From Psychrobacillus sp042944905 (lineage in GTDB: Bacteria > Bacillota > Bacilli > Bacillales_A > Planococcaceae): a DNA stretch of 64,000 bases. The position numbers and the translations under genes are program-made. The stretch is from NCBI RefSeq assembly GCF_042944905.1, contig NZ_CP168496.1, forward strand, positions 2,790,001 through 2,854,000. Direction: 5' to 3'. This document shows, in pieces, positions 25,480 to 33,937 of the stretch (its first letter is position 1; every line of letters begins with the position of its first letter). The notes beneath the pieces are model-generated. The model saw only the letters and a list, made by a program, of their open reading frames with translations. It was not told the origin of the DNA and made no database searches.

Positions 25480-26517
25480 CTAATTGGTTTGTGAGATTAT
25501 GTTCATCATTTCATTTGCAGCACCTTCATCGGTCACTAATACGGTTTGTTCCGGTGCTTGTTTAAAATAAGACAATAGTGCTTTTGCTTTTTTGGCACCA
25601 CCTGCAACTGCAAGTAGATGCTCTATATTTTTTAATTGTTTTAACTGAATTCCAATTGTTCGTATTCGGTGAACTGCTTCACCGTGCTCATTAAAGTAAT
25701 AGCCAAACGCTTCACTAACCGAACCGTTTTCTTTTAAACGCTCGATTTCTTGTTCGCTAGAATTTCTTCTTCGAGCCATTTCTTCAGCATCACCAATACC
25801 ATGAATAATAATGGTTGTTTTTTCATATAGGTCCATCATTTCCTGAATGAAGGGCTCTTTCTTCATCGTAGTGTATGCTTCTTCACTTAAACTATCCGGC
25901 ATATACAATGTTCTATAGGATCCATTTGTTTTATTGGAAAAAAGAGAAACGATTGTATTTGCTTGTAACGTTACATCTTTTCCAACTCCGCCTCGAGCTG
26001 CGATAAACATTAAATTTTTCCATTTTGTTGTATCTTGAACAAAATTAGAGATGGATGCAATGGTTGAACCGCCTGTTACTGCGACTATTTTGTCATTAGA
26101 CAAGATGCTTTCCAAAAACTTAGCCGCTTCTTGAGATAAAAGCATGGCTGCATTCGTATTAGTATCTACATTTCCTGGTACAATAATTACTTCTTTTATG
26201 TGTAAAATTTTTGAAAGTGTTTGCTCTAGTTGTAATCTTCCTGACCACTCGCGAACGACTTCTTTTAATTCCATTAATATTTTTGTTCCTTCAGGAGAAA
26301 TTGCTGCTCCATCACGTGATATTTCTATTAATCCTTGATTTCTTAAAGCGTCTAATTCTTTCCGAATGTCTCTTTCCGACAAACCTAATTGTTCTCCTAA
26401 AACTCGCCTACCAATCCCTTTAGATAATTGAATCATCTGAAGTACTTGGTACCTTTTTTGTAACAAATCACTCATTTCAGGAATTAGCTTTAACTGAGCT
26501 GTGAGTAAAGACTCCAT
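25480..26517 (-). CDS. cggR: Central glycolytic genes regulator CggR
   Basis: A 345-residue SorC/DeoR-type repressor: N-terminal winged helix (residues 20-75, RRVLGEQLGLSERDIRKELD) and a C-terminal sugar-phosphate-binding domain (VAVTGGSTIASISNF and LMFIAARGGVGKD). In B. subtilis CggR represses the gapA operon and is released by fructose-1,6-bisphosphate. Direct repeats of GTGGGAC with a 20-bp period lie just upstream of the gene (26549-26575), matching the known operator layout. Confidence 0.93.
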   Translation of the reverse strand: MESLLTAQLKLIPEMSDLLQKRYQVLQMIQLSKGIGRRVLGEQLGLSERDIRKELDALRNQGLIEISRDGAAISPEGTKILMELKEVVREWSGRLQLEQTLSKILHIKEVIIVPGNVDTNTNAAMLLSQEAAKFLESILSNDKIVAVTGGSTIASISNFVQDTTKWKNLMFIAARGGVGKDVTLQANTIVSLFSNKTNGSYRTLYMPDSLSEEAYTTMKKEPFIQEMMDLYEKTTIIIHGIGDAEEMARRRNSSEQEIERLKENGSVSEAFGYYFNEHGEAVHRIRTIGIQLKQLKNIEHLLAVAGGAKKAKALLSYFKQAPEQTVLVTDEGAANEMMNIISQTN

Positions 26518-26548
26518 ATTTCACTTCCAAACTTATTGGTACGTTTTT

Positions 26549-26575
26549 GTCCCACTTACTTTAAAAATGTCCCAC
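26549..26575 (-). promoter_or_regulatory. CggR operator
   Basis: On the minus strand GTGGGAC occurs twice, exactly 20 bp apart (start points on the plus strand 26549 and 26569). The B. subtilis operator is a tandem CGGGAC-N6-TGTC-N4 repeat with the same 20-bp period; only the first half of each repeat is preserved here. A TATAAT (plus-strand complement near 26610) lies upstream in transcription. Confidence 0.7.
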
Positions 26576-26719
26576 TTACATAAAAAAAAGTGAATTTCTA
26601 AAATCATCATACAATATTATATGCACATTAGCAAGACTAGTGCATTATTTTTTGGGAAATATTGAGACAGTAAATAGGGGAAGGTCAAACGGAACCTGTC
26701 AAGCTAGGCAAAACCGGGC

Positions 26720-26822
26720 AAATATTGCGAGTACATATGCTTAACTTGCGAATACTCATGGAAATGTTGCGAGTATACTTATGAATATTGTGATTATGCT
26801 CTACGATATTGCGAGTAGCATA
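26720..26822 (-). repeat. 21-bp tandem array A
   Basis: TTGCGA (once TTGTGA) recurs at 26725, 26746, 26767, 26788 and 26809, an exact 21-bp period; units diverge around a core ATATTGCGAGTA..TATGCT. Located between the cggR promoter region and the glutaredoxin-like gene. Non-coding. Confidence 0.8.
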
Positions 26823-26851
26823 AAATCTAATGAAACGCACAATCTGGAGCA

Positions 26852-27085
26852 CTATTTTAACAATGCTTCCAGTAGTGTTGCGTAATCTACTTGTCCATAT
26901 TGAATAATTTCATCTTCGAATTCAACGACTGGAATCATCAACATATATTTTTCGTGTAGTGCTTCATCTTCTTCTATATTTACTTCCTTTATTTCAAACG
27001 CTACATCTTCCTGCACAAGTTTGAGCATAAGTCTCGCCTCTTCACATAAATGACAACCTGGTCTCATGTAGAAATGGACAATCAT
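26852..27085 (-). CDS. Glutaredoxin-like thiol protein
   Basis: 77 residues with a thioredoxin fold in minimal form: MIVHFYMRPGCHLCEEARL with CxxC at 11-14 and the cis-Pro in MIPVVEFED. Such small glutaredoxin-family proteins occur upstream of cggR in many Bacillaceae. The redox partner is unknown. It is on the same strand as cggR but separated by 334 bp including array A, so it is probably a separate transcript. Confidence 0.85.
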   Translation of the reverse strand: MIVHFYMRPGCHLCEEARLMLKLVQEDVAFEIKEVNIEEDEALHEKYMLMIPVVEFEDEIIQYGQVDYATLLEALLK

Positions 27086-27166
27086 TTTATATCATCCTTC
27101 CCAAAAATCATTTGATACATTTTATTATAGTCTTTTTAAAGAATAAATTCGTGTGTTCTTTTGCAT

Positions 27167-27873
27167 CAAGTCTGTTTATTATCCATATTCTTCTATTTAA
27201 TAAAACCAGACAGTGGCTCACAGTTTTATGTTTCAGGTCGCTTTTTAGATATAATGCGTCTTACTGACCGCCGGGATTTCCGCTCTAGGCGGACGCTTTC
27301 CAAGGGGGGAGCGATGAGCCAGCACCGTCGCATGTGCGCCGCTTGTGCTGTCTCATCTGTCTCCCTGATCCCTTCGGAGTCGCCGCCTGCCGCTGCAATC
27401 CATAATGTGCAATATTTTATCCATTAACCACAACAAAGAATACGTAACGCGCAATATAATGCTAGCGCACTCTATATAAGTGGCATCTCACTCTAAGTTC
27501 AGGCTTTATTATGAGAAATGGTCTCGTTTGTGATAGTTTCTGTCTCGCTTCTAAGGGAAGTTTGTTGCGTTCACCACCATTTTGGTTTCGTTCAACCATT
27601 TATTGGACTTTGTTTTTAGAGAATACTACATAAGGAGGGTTTTCGCTGCAGGGCGGCGACTCCAGCCGGATCAAGTGAGCAAAATGAGACTTCACAACGA
27701 ACGCAAAGCGGCGGTGAAGGCTCATCGCTCACCCGGCGGAAAGCGTCCGCCATGCAGCGAAAATCCCAGCGACAACTTTCTTACGACGCAATATATCTAA
27801 AGTAAGACGGAAAACTAATCGTACATTAGCCTAAATGTATTAGTCGGAAAGAACATAATAATCACCAGGAATG
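27167..27873 (+). mobile_element. GC-rich inverted-arm element, copy 1
   Basis: A 707-bp element without a plausible protein. Ends: left CAAGTCTGTTTATTATCC, right (reverse complement) CATTCCTGGTGATTATTATG, matching the tips of copy 2 (42938-43703). Inside are two GC-rich arms of about 130 bp in inverted orientation (27273-27401 and 27637-27768), each carrying GGCGGACGCTTTCC and GAGCGATGAGCC, separated by about 235 AT-rich bases. Flanking 9-mers CTTTTGCAT and ATTTAGCAC agree in 6 of 9 positions, a possible worn target duplication. Confidence 0.75.
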
Positions 27874-27978
27874 ATTTAGCACTTAGACTTAAATACAAAT
27901 TATTTCCTAAAAAGGTTAAGATAAAAGCGATACTTTTTATTTGTTCGTTCGTCTATAGCAATAAGGGGAGGTCAGAAG

Positions 27979-28491
27979 ATGGAAATGGAACAGCTATACA
28001 AAGAGCACAGCGATCGAGTTTACAGCTATATATACTTACTTGTCCGTCATAGAGAATGTGCCGAAGATCTTACACAAGAAACATTTTACAAAGCATATAA
28101 AGGACTAAATGCCTTTAACAAGCAAGCGTCCACTGCCACCTGGCTATTAAAAATAGCACGTAATGTAACCTATGACTATTTTCGAAGGAAAAGAGTTATT
28201 CAATTTTTCTCCTTTGAAAAAGAGCATGATTTAGAAACAAACGCATTATCACCAGAGAGCCGATTGGAACAAAAGGAGCAACTTTCTTTGATGTATGACT
28301 CCTTAAGTAAGCTAAAAAAAGATTATCAAGAAGTCCTGCTCCTACGAAAGGTACAAGAATGCTCCATTCAAGAAACAGCCTATATACTCGGTTGGACCGA
28401 GGCAAAAGTAAAGATGAAAATGACGCGAGCACTTCAGGCACTTAAAAAGGAGTTTCATCAGAAAGGAGGTCTTGCAAATGAAACCACTTAA
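27979..28491 (+). CDS. ECF-type RNA polymerase sigma factor
   Basis: A 170-residue sigma-70 family protein with region 2 (YIYLLVRHRECAEDLTQETF, then WLLKIARNVTYDYFRRKR) and region 4 helix-turn-helix (CSIQETAYILGWTEAKVKMK). Only these two regions are present, so it belongs to the ECF group, nearest in style to SigV/SigY/SigM-like factors; the exact member cannot be named. GGGGAGGTC lies 7 bases before the ATG. It overlaps the next gene by 14 bp, the usual sigma/anti-sigma arrangement. Confidence 0.9.
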   Translation: MEMEQLYKEHSDRVYSYIYLLVRHRECAEDLTQETFYKAYKGLNAFNKQASTATWLLKIARNVTYDYFRRKRVIQFFSFEKEHDLETNALSPESRLEQKEQLSLMYDSLSKLKKDYQEVLLLRKVQECSIQETAYILGWTEAKVKMKMTRALQALKKEFHQKGGLANETT

Positions 28492-29227
28492 AGAATTTGA
28501 TGAGTTTTTTGTGGGAATGAAAGATGTGGAGCGTTCAGAAGAAGCAAAACGCAATACGTGGCTAGCCTTAAAAGATAGAATAGAAACAAAGAGAAAAATC
28601 AATATATTTCCTGCCTTTATTTCATTAGCAATAGTAGCAATTGCCTCACTTCTCTTCATTACTATTTCTAATCCCTCGGAGACAGAGCAATCAGCTAAGG
28701 CTATTTCTAATGAAGAGGTGATTATGGCAGTGCTGGAGAGAGAATATAATGGACCTGATGAGGAGTATTTGCGTTTAATGAACAACTGGATGAATTTACA
28801 AAGCGAAACGAAAGCGGAGAACCAAGAGCAGTATAATCAACTTCTACAATCAAAGGAATACACGGACTTAATGGATTATTTAAACACTTTTGGTGAATAC
28901 TTTAGTGAAGCTGTGCTGCCATCCTTAATTAATACCAATCTTGTGTTCAAATACGACTATTATTTAGAAGATAAAGATCTAGAGATGCATTTAGAAAACG
29001 TTGAAATTAAGCCCGAGAAAGATCATCCGACTATCTATCGCCCAATAATAGAGGTTTCCTTAACGAATAGCCAAGGTCAGAAAATTTATCAGACATTGCG
29101 AGAAGAATTTATCTTTTCTACATCAGAGCCTGGAAAAATTGGGAGATATAATCAAGTTAAAGATGGCGGTTACATGGAACTTCGAGAGAAAATAGAGAAT
29201 TTTAGCGCTAATGTTGGAGGAAATTAA
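28478..29227 (+). CDS. Putative membrane anti-sigma factor
   Basis: 249 residues: a short N-terminal cytoplasmic part (about 45 residues), one membrane span at about 44-62 (IFPAFISLAIVAIASLLFIT) and a large extracytoplasmic domain of unknown fold. This topology and the 14-bp overlap with the ECF sigma gene suggest an anti-sigma factor that senses an envelope signal. ATG 28478 is chosen because AAAGGAGGTC precedes it by 7 bases. A 14-codon frame (29229-29273) follows directly and may be a remnant of a longer C-terminus. Confidence 0.7.
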   Translation: MKPLKEFDEFFVGMKDVERSEEAKRNTWLALKDRIETKRKINIFPAFISLAIVAIASLLFITISNPSETEQSAKAISNEEVIMAVLEREYNGPDEEYLRLMNNWMNLQSETKAENQEQYNQLLQSKEYTDLMDYLNTFGEYFSEAVLPSLINTNLVFKYDYYLEDKDLEMHLENVEIKPEKDHPTIYRPIIEVSLTNSQGQKIYQTLREEFIFSTSEPGKIGRYNQVKDGGYMELREKIENFSANVGGN

Positions 29228-29271
29228 GATGGAAGAGGTCAAGCAGATGCTAGATGATATTGCTAAAAATT

Positions 29272-29316
29272 AATCGAGGAGGAGGGAGTTAAACACTCCC
29301 TCCTCCTCGATTATTT
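29272..29316. terminator. Bidirectional terminator
   Basis: AATCGAGGAGGAGGGAGT and ACTCCCTCCTCCTCGATT form a long perfect stem between the convergent anti-sigma and TPM genes; T-rich on both outer sides. Confidence 0.9.
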
Positions 29317-30127
29317 ACCATTTGCGTCCTGCTCCGCCGCCTCCGGAACTACCTCCGCCGAAGCCGCCAAAACCTCCACCCGATCCCTTTCCACTGCCTC
29401 CGAAGCCGCCACCAAAGCCACCTCCGAAACTTCCAGGACCAAACATAATAGAGCGACGTCGTCTTCCAGAACCGCCTCCTCCACCACCATTATTCATGAT
29501 TGTAAAAATAAAATAAATGACAACCACGATTCCAATGATGGTAGAAATCGAAAAACCTCCATCAGATGAAGCTGGATCTTTCGGTTCCATAAGCTCCCCG
29601 TCCCATCCATATTCCTTTGCTACTTCATTATAAAGTACTTGGTAAGTAGAAAGTACTGCATCATCCACTGAACCTTGTTCTAAATAAGGATTCGTATAAT
29701 TCTCTAATATACGACCAATTTTCCCATCAGGTAAAGCTCCTTCAAGACCTTGACCAACTGAAATATATACATCTCTGTTGCCTTTTTTAGTAGGATCTGT
29801 TTCTATTACCAATAAAACACCGTTATTCTTCTTAGGATCACCTATACCAAATTCTCTTATGACATCTGTACTAAATTGATTAACATTTTGTCCATTTAAT
29901 GAATTGATAATCATGACCACAATTTGTGATCCAGTTGCTTTATCTAATTTTTGACCAAGCTCTTCAATTTGCTTCTTGGTCGATGGTGATAAATAGCCTT
30001 CGTAATCTTGCACGTAAGATTCACCAGGAATAGGTTTTGGTATATCAGATGCTGCTACTGTTACTAATGGGATAGAAAGAAATAAAAGTAGCGCAACTAT
30101 GAGCATTCGCGCAACTTTTTTCATCAC
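29315..30127 (-). CDS. TPM-domain membrane protein (YgcG family)
   Basis: 270 residues: signal peptide (about 1-25), an extracytoplasmic TPM domain (YVQDYEGYLSPSTKKQIEEL to about residue 165), one membrane span at about 195-212 (IIGIVVVIYFIFTIM) and a Gly/Ser-rich tail ending SSGGGGAGRKW. TPM proteins are membrane-associated and usually paired with LemA, as here; roles in photosystem repair (plants) or stress are known, the bacterial function is unclear. Its ATG overlaps the lemA stop by 4 bp. Confidence 0.85.
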   Translation of the reverse strand: MMKKVARMLIVALLLFLSIPLVTVAASDIPKPIPGESYVQDYEGYLSPSTKKQIEELGQKLDKATGSQIVVMIINSLNGQNVNQFSTDVIREFGIGDPKKNNGVLLVIETDPTKKGNRDVYISVGQGLEGALPDGKIGRILENYTNPYLEQGSVDDAVLSTYQVLYNEVAKEYGWDGELMEPKDPASSDGGFSISTIIGIVVVIYFIFTIMNNGGGGGGSGRRRRSIMFGPGSFGGGFGGGFGGSGKGSGGGFGGFGGGSSGGGGAGRKW

Positions 30128-30702
30128 TTGCCATCTCCTTCAAAATCCACGACTGGCGCTTCTTTCGCATTTGCGTCTGCTTTAAAATATTCTTTTTCAT
30201 CGAAGCCAAAAATAGAAGCAATAATACTTCCCGGCATGCGTTTTACTTTTTTATTGTAGTTTGAAACTACCCCATTGTAGTCTTGTCTTGCTATAGACAA
30301 ACGATTTTCTGTTCCAGCAAGTTCATCCATTAATTGACGAAAGTTTGCATCTGCTTTTAAATCAGGATAATTTTCCACTACAACTAACAATCTGCTTAAT
30401 GCTCCAGATAACTGATCATTCGCACTTGCTTGTTCCTCTGGGGTACTTGCTCCTGCTAACTTCGAACGTGCATCCGCGATATTACTAAGTACTTCTTTTT
30501 CATGTGAAGCAAAACCTTTTACTGTATTCACAAGGTTGGGGATTAAATCCAAACGACGCTGCAATTGGTTTTCCACTTGAGCATACGCCTTATTGACATC
30601 TTCTTCTCCATTTACAAAACCGTTATAACTCGGTATTAAAATAGCCGCAAAGATAGCAATAATCACGATTATAGTTATAAGCGGTCCAAATAATTTCTTC
30701 AT
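30124..30702 (-). CDS. LemA family protein
   Basis: 192 residues with one N-terminal membrane span (about 5-25, LITIIVIIAIFAAILIPSYN), then the helical LemA domain (NKAYAQVENQLQRRLDLIPN, LVNTVKGFASHEKEVL). Start at ATG 30702, with AGAGGTGA six bases before; the GTG at 30711 sits within this SD. Forms a two-gene operon with the TPM protein. Function in Bacillales is not established. Confidence 0.9.
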   Translation of the reverse strand: MKKLFGPLITIIVIIAIFAAILIPSYNGFVNGEEDVNKAYAQVENQLQRRLDLIPNLVNTVKGFASHEKEVLSNIADARSKLAGASTPEEQASANDQLSGALSRLLVVVENYPDLKADANFRQLMDELAGTENRLSIARQDYNGVVSNYNKKVKRMPGSIIASIFGFDEKEYFKADANAKEAPVVDFEGDGK

Positions 30703-30877
30703 CTCATTCACCTCTAATTAAGTATAATATATTTCTACCTTTAAATCGAAAATGTGAAACCTATTTAACTATACGAAAAAGACATTAAATGGTTTCAAAA
30801 AATGTGGAGATCTCCTTTGATTAATATAAAAGTTTTGGGGTATAGCTGAAATAGAATGTTTAATGGAGGTGATTCAC

Positions 30878-31819
30878 ATAAATAATTTTAACGATCCTCA
30901 TGATCTTTTACCAACTGACGCAATCGACACACTGGAAAAGATTCAAGGTAAGTTTCCCGGAGCCCGCCGCGCACATGCGAAGGGTGTGTTTTATGAAGCA
31001 ATCTTTACACCTAATGGTAATGCAATACCGTATACTACTGCTGGACACTTGCAAAAGGAAGCAGTACCTGTACTCGTTCGATTTTCTAACAGCCCACCAA
31101 ACCCGACAGCGGCTGATTTACTTTCCCCTTTTAAAGGTATGTCCGTCCAGTTCCACCTACCAAATGGAACTGCAAGTCATCTGGTAAGCACCACAATCCC
31201 AATGTTTATAACAAAAGACCCGAAAACCTTTATCGATATGTTGAAAATTTTAACAGATGACAAAACTGGCCTTGATAAACTGGATCTAGGACTAGGTATA
31301 CTGAATATCATAAAAAAGTACCCTGAAAGAAAAAACATATTGCTAGCGCTAAAAGAACAATTGAAACAACCACCAACCAGTTATGCTCGACTCCATTATT
31401 ACCCAATACACGCCTTTTATTTTGTAAATAAAGAAGGAAAACGCAAACCGATCAAATATGAATGGCAACCTGCACAAGAAGAAAATTCACTGAAAACTGA
31501 AGCAAAAATAACTTCTCCAGACTATCTCAGTGAAGAACTCAACGAGAGATTACTCAATGGGTCTGTTTCATTTAACTTAGTCATTCGTTTAGGAGAAGAA
31601 GGTGATGTTACGGATGATCCAACAGATCCATGGCCGGAAGATAGACAAAAGATTGTCGTTGGTCAATTAACTTTAAATAAAGCGGTATTTCCGAATGAGT
31701 CAGTTTTATTTGACCCTACTGTAGTCGCAGAAGGCATCGAACTTACGGAAGATCCTATCCTCCATTTTCGCCATGATGCCTACGCTGTTTCATTTAATAG
31801 ACGTAGGAAAAATGAATAA
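30878..31819 (+). CDS. Catalase-like heme protein (SrpA type)
   Basis: About 314 residues of the catalase fold without the long arms of classical catalases. The distal-site His lies in GARRAHAKGVFYEA, and the proximal region FRHDAYAVSFNRR carries the Arg/Tyr pair that ligates heme; LVSTTIPMFITKDPKTF is also typical. Such small catalase-family proteins act mainly as peroxidases. The best SD, GGAGGTGA (30865-30872), stands 7 bases ahead of ATA 30878, giving MNNFNDPHDLL; the in-frame ATG at 30863 overlaps the SD and has none of its own. Start therefore uncertain. Confidence 0.85.
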   Translation: MNNFNDPHDLLPTDAIDTLEKIQGKFPGARRAHAKGVFYEAIFTPNGNAIPYTTAGHLQKEAVPVLVRFSNSPPNPTAADLLSPFKGMSVQFHLPNGTASHLVSTTIPMFITKDPKTFIDMLKILTDDKTGLDKLDLGLGILNIIKKYPERKNILLALKEQLKQPPTSYARLHYYPIHAFYFVNKEGKRKPIKYEWQPAQEENSLKTEAKITSPDYLSEELNERLLNGSVSFNLVIRLGEEGDVTDDPTDPWPEDRQKIVVGQLTLNKAVFPNESVLFDPTVVAEGIELTEDPILHFRHDAYAVSFNRRRKNE

Positions 31820-31821
31820 AA

Positions 31822-31870
31822 AAAACACTTTAACCATGAAATACCATGATTAAAGCGTTTCTTGTTTTTT
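31822..31870 (+). terminator. Terminator of the catalase-like gene
   Basis: TTTAACCATG and CATGATTAAAG form a stem followed by a T-rich stretch ending GTTTTTT. Confidence 0.75.
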
Positions 31871-31880
31871 ACTTAATTTA

Positions 31881-31952
31881 TGCCCTCGGCGAGGATCGAA
31901 CTCACATTACAAGCTTCGGAGGCTTGTGTGTTATCCATTACACTACAAGGGC
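31881..31952 (-). tRNA. tRNA-Arg (anticodon CCG)
   Basis: 72 nt cloverleaf: acceptor GCCCTTG/CGAGGGC, anticodon loop CTCCGAA with CCG at 34-36, T-loop GTTCGATCC. It reads the CGG codon. After discriminator A the genome continues TAAAT, so CCA is not encoded. Confidence 0.95.
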
Positions 31953-32016
31953 AAGCGACTTATCTATTATACAAATAGAACGGGCAAAATTCAACCTTTC
32001 ATTTTGAAGCTTAAAA

Positions 32017-32047
32017 TTTGACCTTCCTTGACCATAATGTGTATGAT
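32017..32047 (+). promoter_or_regulatory. clpP promoter with CtsR box
   Basis: TTGACC (32018) and TATGAT (32042) are 18 bp apart. Overlapping the -35 region is TTTGACCTTCCTTGACC (32017-32033), the reverse complement of GGTCAAGGAAGGTCAAA, the CtsR heat-shock operator heptad repeat. Confidence 0.85.
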
Positions 32048-32116
32048 AAAGTTACAACTGAGAGAATATTTCTCAGTAATCAACTTACAATACCACTTTT
32101 GAAGGAGGCAATCAGG

Positions 32117-32713
32117 ATGAATTTAATTCCTACAGTTATTGAACAAACAAATCGTGGGGAACGCGCATATGACATTTACTCACGATTACTAAAAGACCGT
32201 ATTATCATGCTTGGAAGTGCTATTGATGACAACGTTTCAAACTCCATCGTTGCCCAATTATTATTTTTAGAAGCAGAAGATCCAGAAAAAGATATCTCCA
32301 TCTATATTAATAGCCCAGGCGGAAGCATCACTTCCGGAATGGCAATCTACGATACAATGCAGTTCATCAAACCAGATGTACAAACGATCTGTATCGGTAT
32401 GGCCGCTTCTATGGGTGCATTCTTACTAACAGCTGGAGCAAAAGGAAAACGTTATGCGCTTCCTAACGCAGAAGTTATGATTCACCAACCACTTGGTGGA
32501 GCACAAGGGCAAGCAACAGAAATCGAAATTGCCGCTAAACGTATCTTACACCTACGCGATAAGTTAAATGGCATTATGGCGGAACGTACCGGCCAACCTT
32601 TAGAGGTCGTTTCAAAAGATACAGACCGTGATAACTTCATGACTGCAGAACGTGCAAAAGAATACGGTTTAATCGACCATATCATCTCTCGTAGCGAAAT
32701 GAAAAAAGCTTAA
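32117..32713 (+). CDS. clpP: ATP-dependent Clp protease proteolytic subunit
   Basis: 198 residues, with catalytic Ser98 (GMAASMGAF), His123 (VMIHQPLGG) and Asp172 at the family positions. It works with ClpC, ClpX or ClpE to degrade regulators (including ComK), SsrA-tagged and misfolded proteins. ATG 32117 follows GAAGGAGG by 9 bases; the frame open from 32018 lies in the promoter. A CtsR operator overlaps the promoter, so induction by heat and protein stress is expected. Confidence 0.97.
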   Translation: MNLIPTVIEQTNRGERAYDIYSRLLKDRIIMLGSAIDDNVSNSIVAQLLFLEAEDPEKDISIYINSPGGSITSGMAIYDTMQFIKPDVQTICIGMAASMGAFLLTAGAKGKRYALPNAEVMIHQPLGGAQGQATEIEIAAKRILHLRDKLNGIMAERTGQPLEVVSKDTDRDNFMTAERAKEYGLIDHIISRSEMKKA

Positions 32714-32718
32714 TAAAA

Positions 32719-32759
32719 TTTGTCCCCAAGGAAAGATTTAATTTCCTTGGGGATTTTTT
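32719..32759 (+). terminator. Terminator of clpP
   Basis: CCCCAAGGAAA and TTTCCTTGGGG with seven T behind. Confidence 0.92.
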
Positions 32760-32837
32760 TGCGAAGTACAGCTGTTTTCGTTCGTGGAAAGTGTCTATCC
32801 ACAACTACTAAGCGGTGCTATCTCCCCATAAACAGAT

Positions 32838-33545
32838 GGCATATGCCCCTACCAATTCCATCCACCCATAAACCGGCGTTATACGTCCATAAAGTGTGAC
32901 TATCTGCCCCTAACTGACTGGCATATGCCCCTACCAATTCCATCCACCCATAAACCGGCGCTATACGACCATAAAGTGTGGCTATCTGCCCCTAACTGAC
33001 TGGCATATGCCCCTACCAATTCCATCCACCCATAAACCGGCGCTATACGCCCATAAAGTGTGGCTATCTGCCCCTAACTGACTGACATATGCCCCTACCA
33101 ATTCCATCCACCCATAAACCTGCGTTATACGCCCATAAAGTGTGGCTATCTGCCCCTAACTGACTGGCATATGCCCCTACCAATTCCATCCACCCCTATA
33201 CCAGCGTTATACGCCCATAAAGTGTGGCTGTCTGCCCCTAACTGACTGACATATGCCCCTACCAATTCCATCCACCCATAAACCGGCGTTATACGTCCAT
33301 AAAGTTTGGCTATCTGCCCATAAACGAATGGCATATGCCCCTACCAATTCCATCCACCCCTATACCAGCGCTATACGCCCATAAAGTTTGGCTATCTACC
33401 CCTAACTGAATGGCATATGCCCCTACCAATTCCATCCACCCATAAACCGGCGCTATACGCCCATAAAGTGTGGCTGTCTGCCCCTAACTGAATGGCATAT
33501 GCTCCTACCAATTCCATCTCCCCATAAACAGCGGCTATAAACACC
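32838..33545. repeat. 82-bp tandem array (nine units)
   Basis: GGCATATGCCCCTACC (GACATATG in two units) recurs at 32838, 32920, 33002, 33084, 33166, 33248, 33330, 33412 and 33494: an exact 82-bp period without indels, only substitutions. Each unit contains four related subunits of 19-22 bp (marked by CCCCTAC, CCCATAAAC, CCCATAAAG, CCCCTAAC). Degenerate subunits flank both sides (32790-32837 and 33546-33605). It lies between the terminators of the convergent clpP and crh genes and has no reading frame, since 82 is not a multiple of three. Confidence 0.95.
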
Positions 33546-33611
33546 TAGATAGTGGCTTCGAACCTAGAAAGTCGCTATCAACCCCTACATTGCCTGTATA
33601 AACCTTTAGAA

Positions 33612-33660
33612 TGAAAAAAAAACGCCCTTTTCGTCTGTAATGACGAGTGAGGCGTTTTTT
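33612..33660 (-). terminator. Terminator of the crh operon
   Basis: On the minus strand AACGCCTCACTCGTC pairs with GACGAAAAGGGCGTT followed by TTTTTT. Confidence 0.85.
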
Positions 33661-33918
33661 CTATTCTTCATTTGTAATAAATTTCGCTAGCGCATCTACC
33701 GCTTCTTCTTCATCCGAACCTTCTGCACTTAAGTTTACAGTTATCCCTTTGCTGATCGCTAAGCTCATAATTCCCATAATACTTTTAGCATTTACTTTCT
33801 TGTCGTCTTTTTCAAGAAATACATCTGCAATATAACGATTAGCCTCTTGAACAAATAATGCAGCCTGTCTCGCTTGTAATCCTGCTGGTAATTTTACTTC
33901 CACATGTTTTTCTGTCAT
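33661..33918 (-). CDS. crh: HPr-like protein Crh
   Basis: 85 residues of the HPr fold. Position 15, His in true HPr, is Gln (GLQAR at 13-17, so no PTS phosphotransfer), while the regulatory Ser46 is kept (NAKSIMG). Crh-Ser46-P, made by HprK, is a co-repressor for CcpA and binds other targets such as MgsA. ATG 33918 gives the family length; the longer frame lacks an SD. It is the last gene of the yvcI-rapZ-yvcK-whiA-crh cluster, the B. subtilis order. hprK is at 50.5 kb in this window. Confidence 0.95.
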   Translation of the reverse strand: MTEKHVEVKLPAGLQARQAALFVQEANRYIADVFLEKDDKKVNAKSIMGIMSLAISKGITVNLSAEGSDEEEAVDALAKFITNEE

Positions 33919-33937
33919 CATTCTACGCTCCATTTCA

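Noticed and set aside
27161..27427. Frames inside the GC-rich element (also 42971-43288 and 43397-43621)
   Set aside because: The two copies differ by indels that do not respect the frame, and the arms are inverted copies of each other; they are by-products of a non-coding element.
29322..29516. Pro-rich plus-strand frame
   Set aside because: It is the antisense of the Gly-rich tail of the TPM protein gene.
33146..33334. Minus-strand frame inside the 82-bp array
   Set aside because: 82 is not a multiple of three, so successive units are read in different frames; no SD.
32838..33545. CRISPR array
   Set aside because: Repeats follow one another without unique spacers and no cas genes are near.
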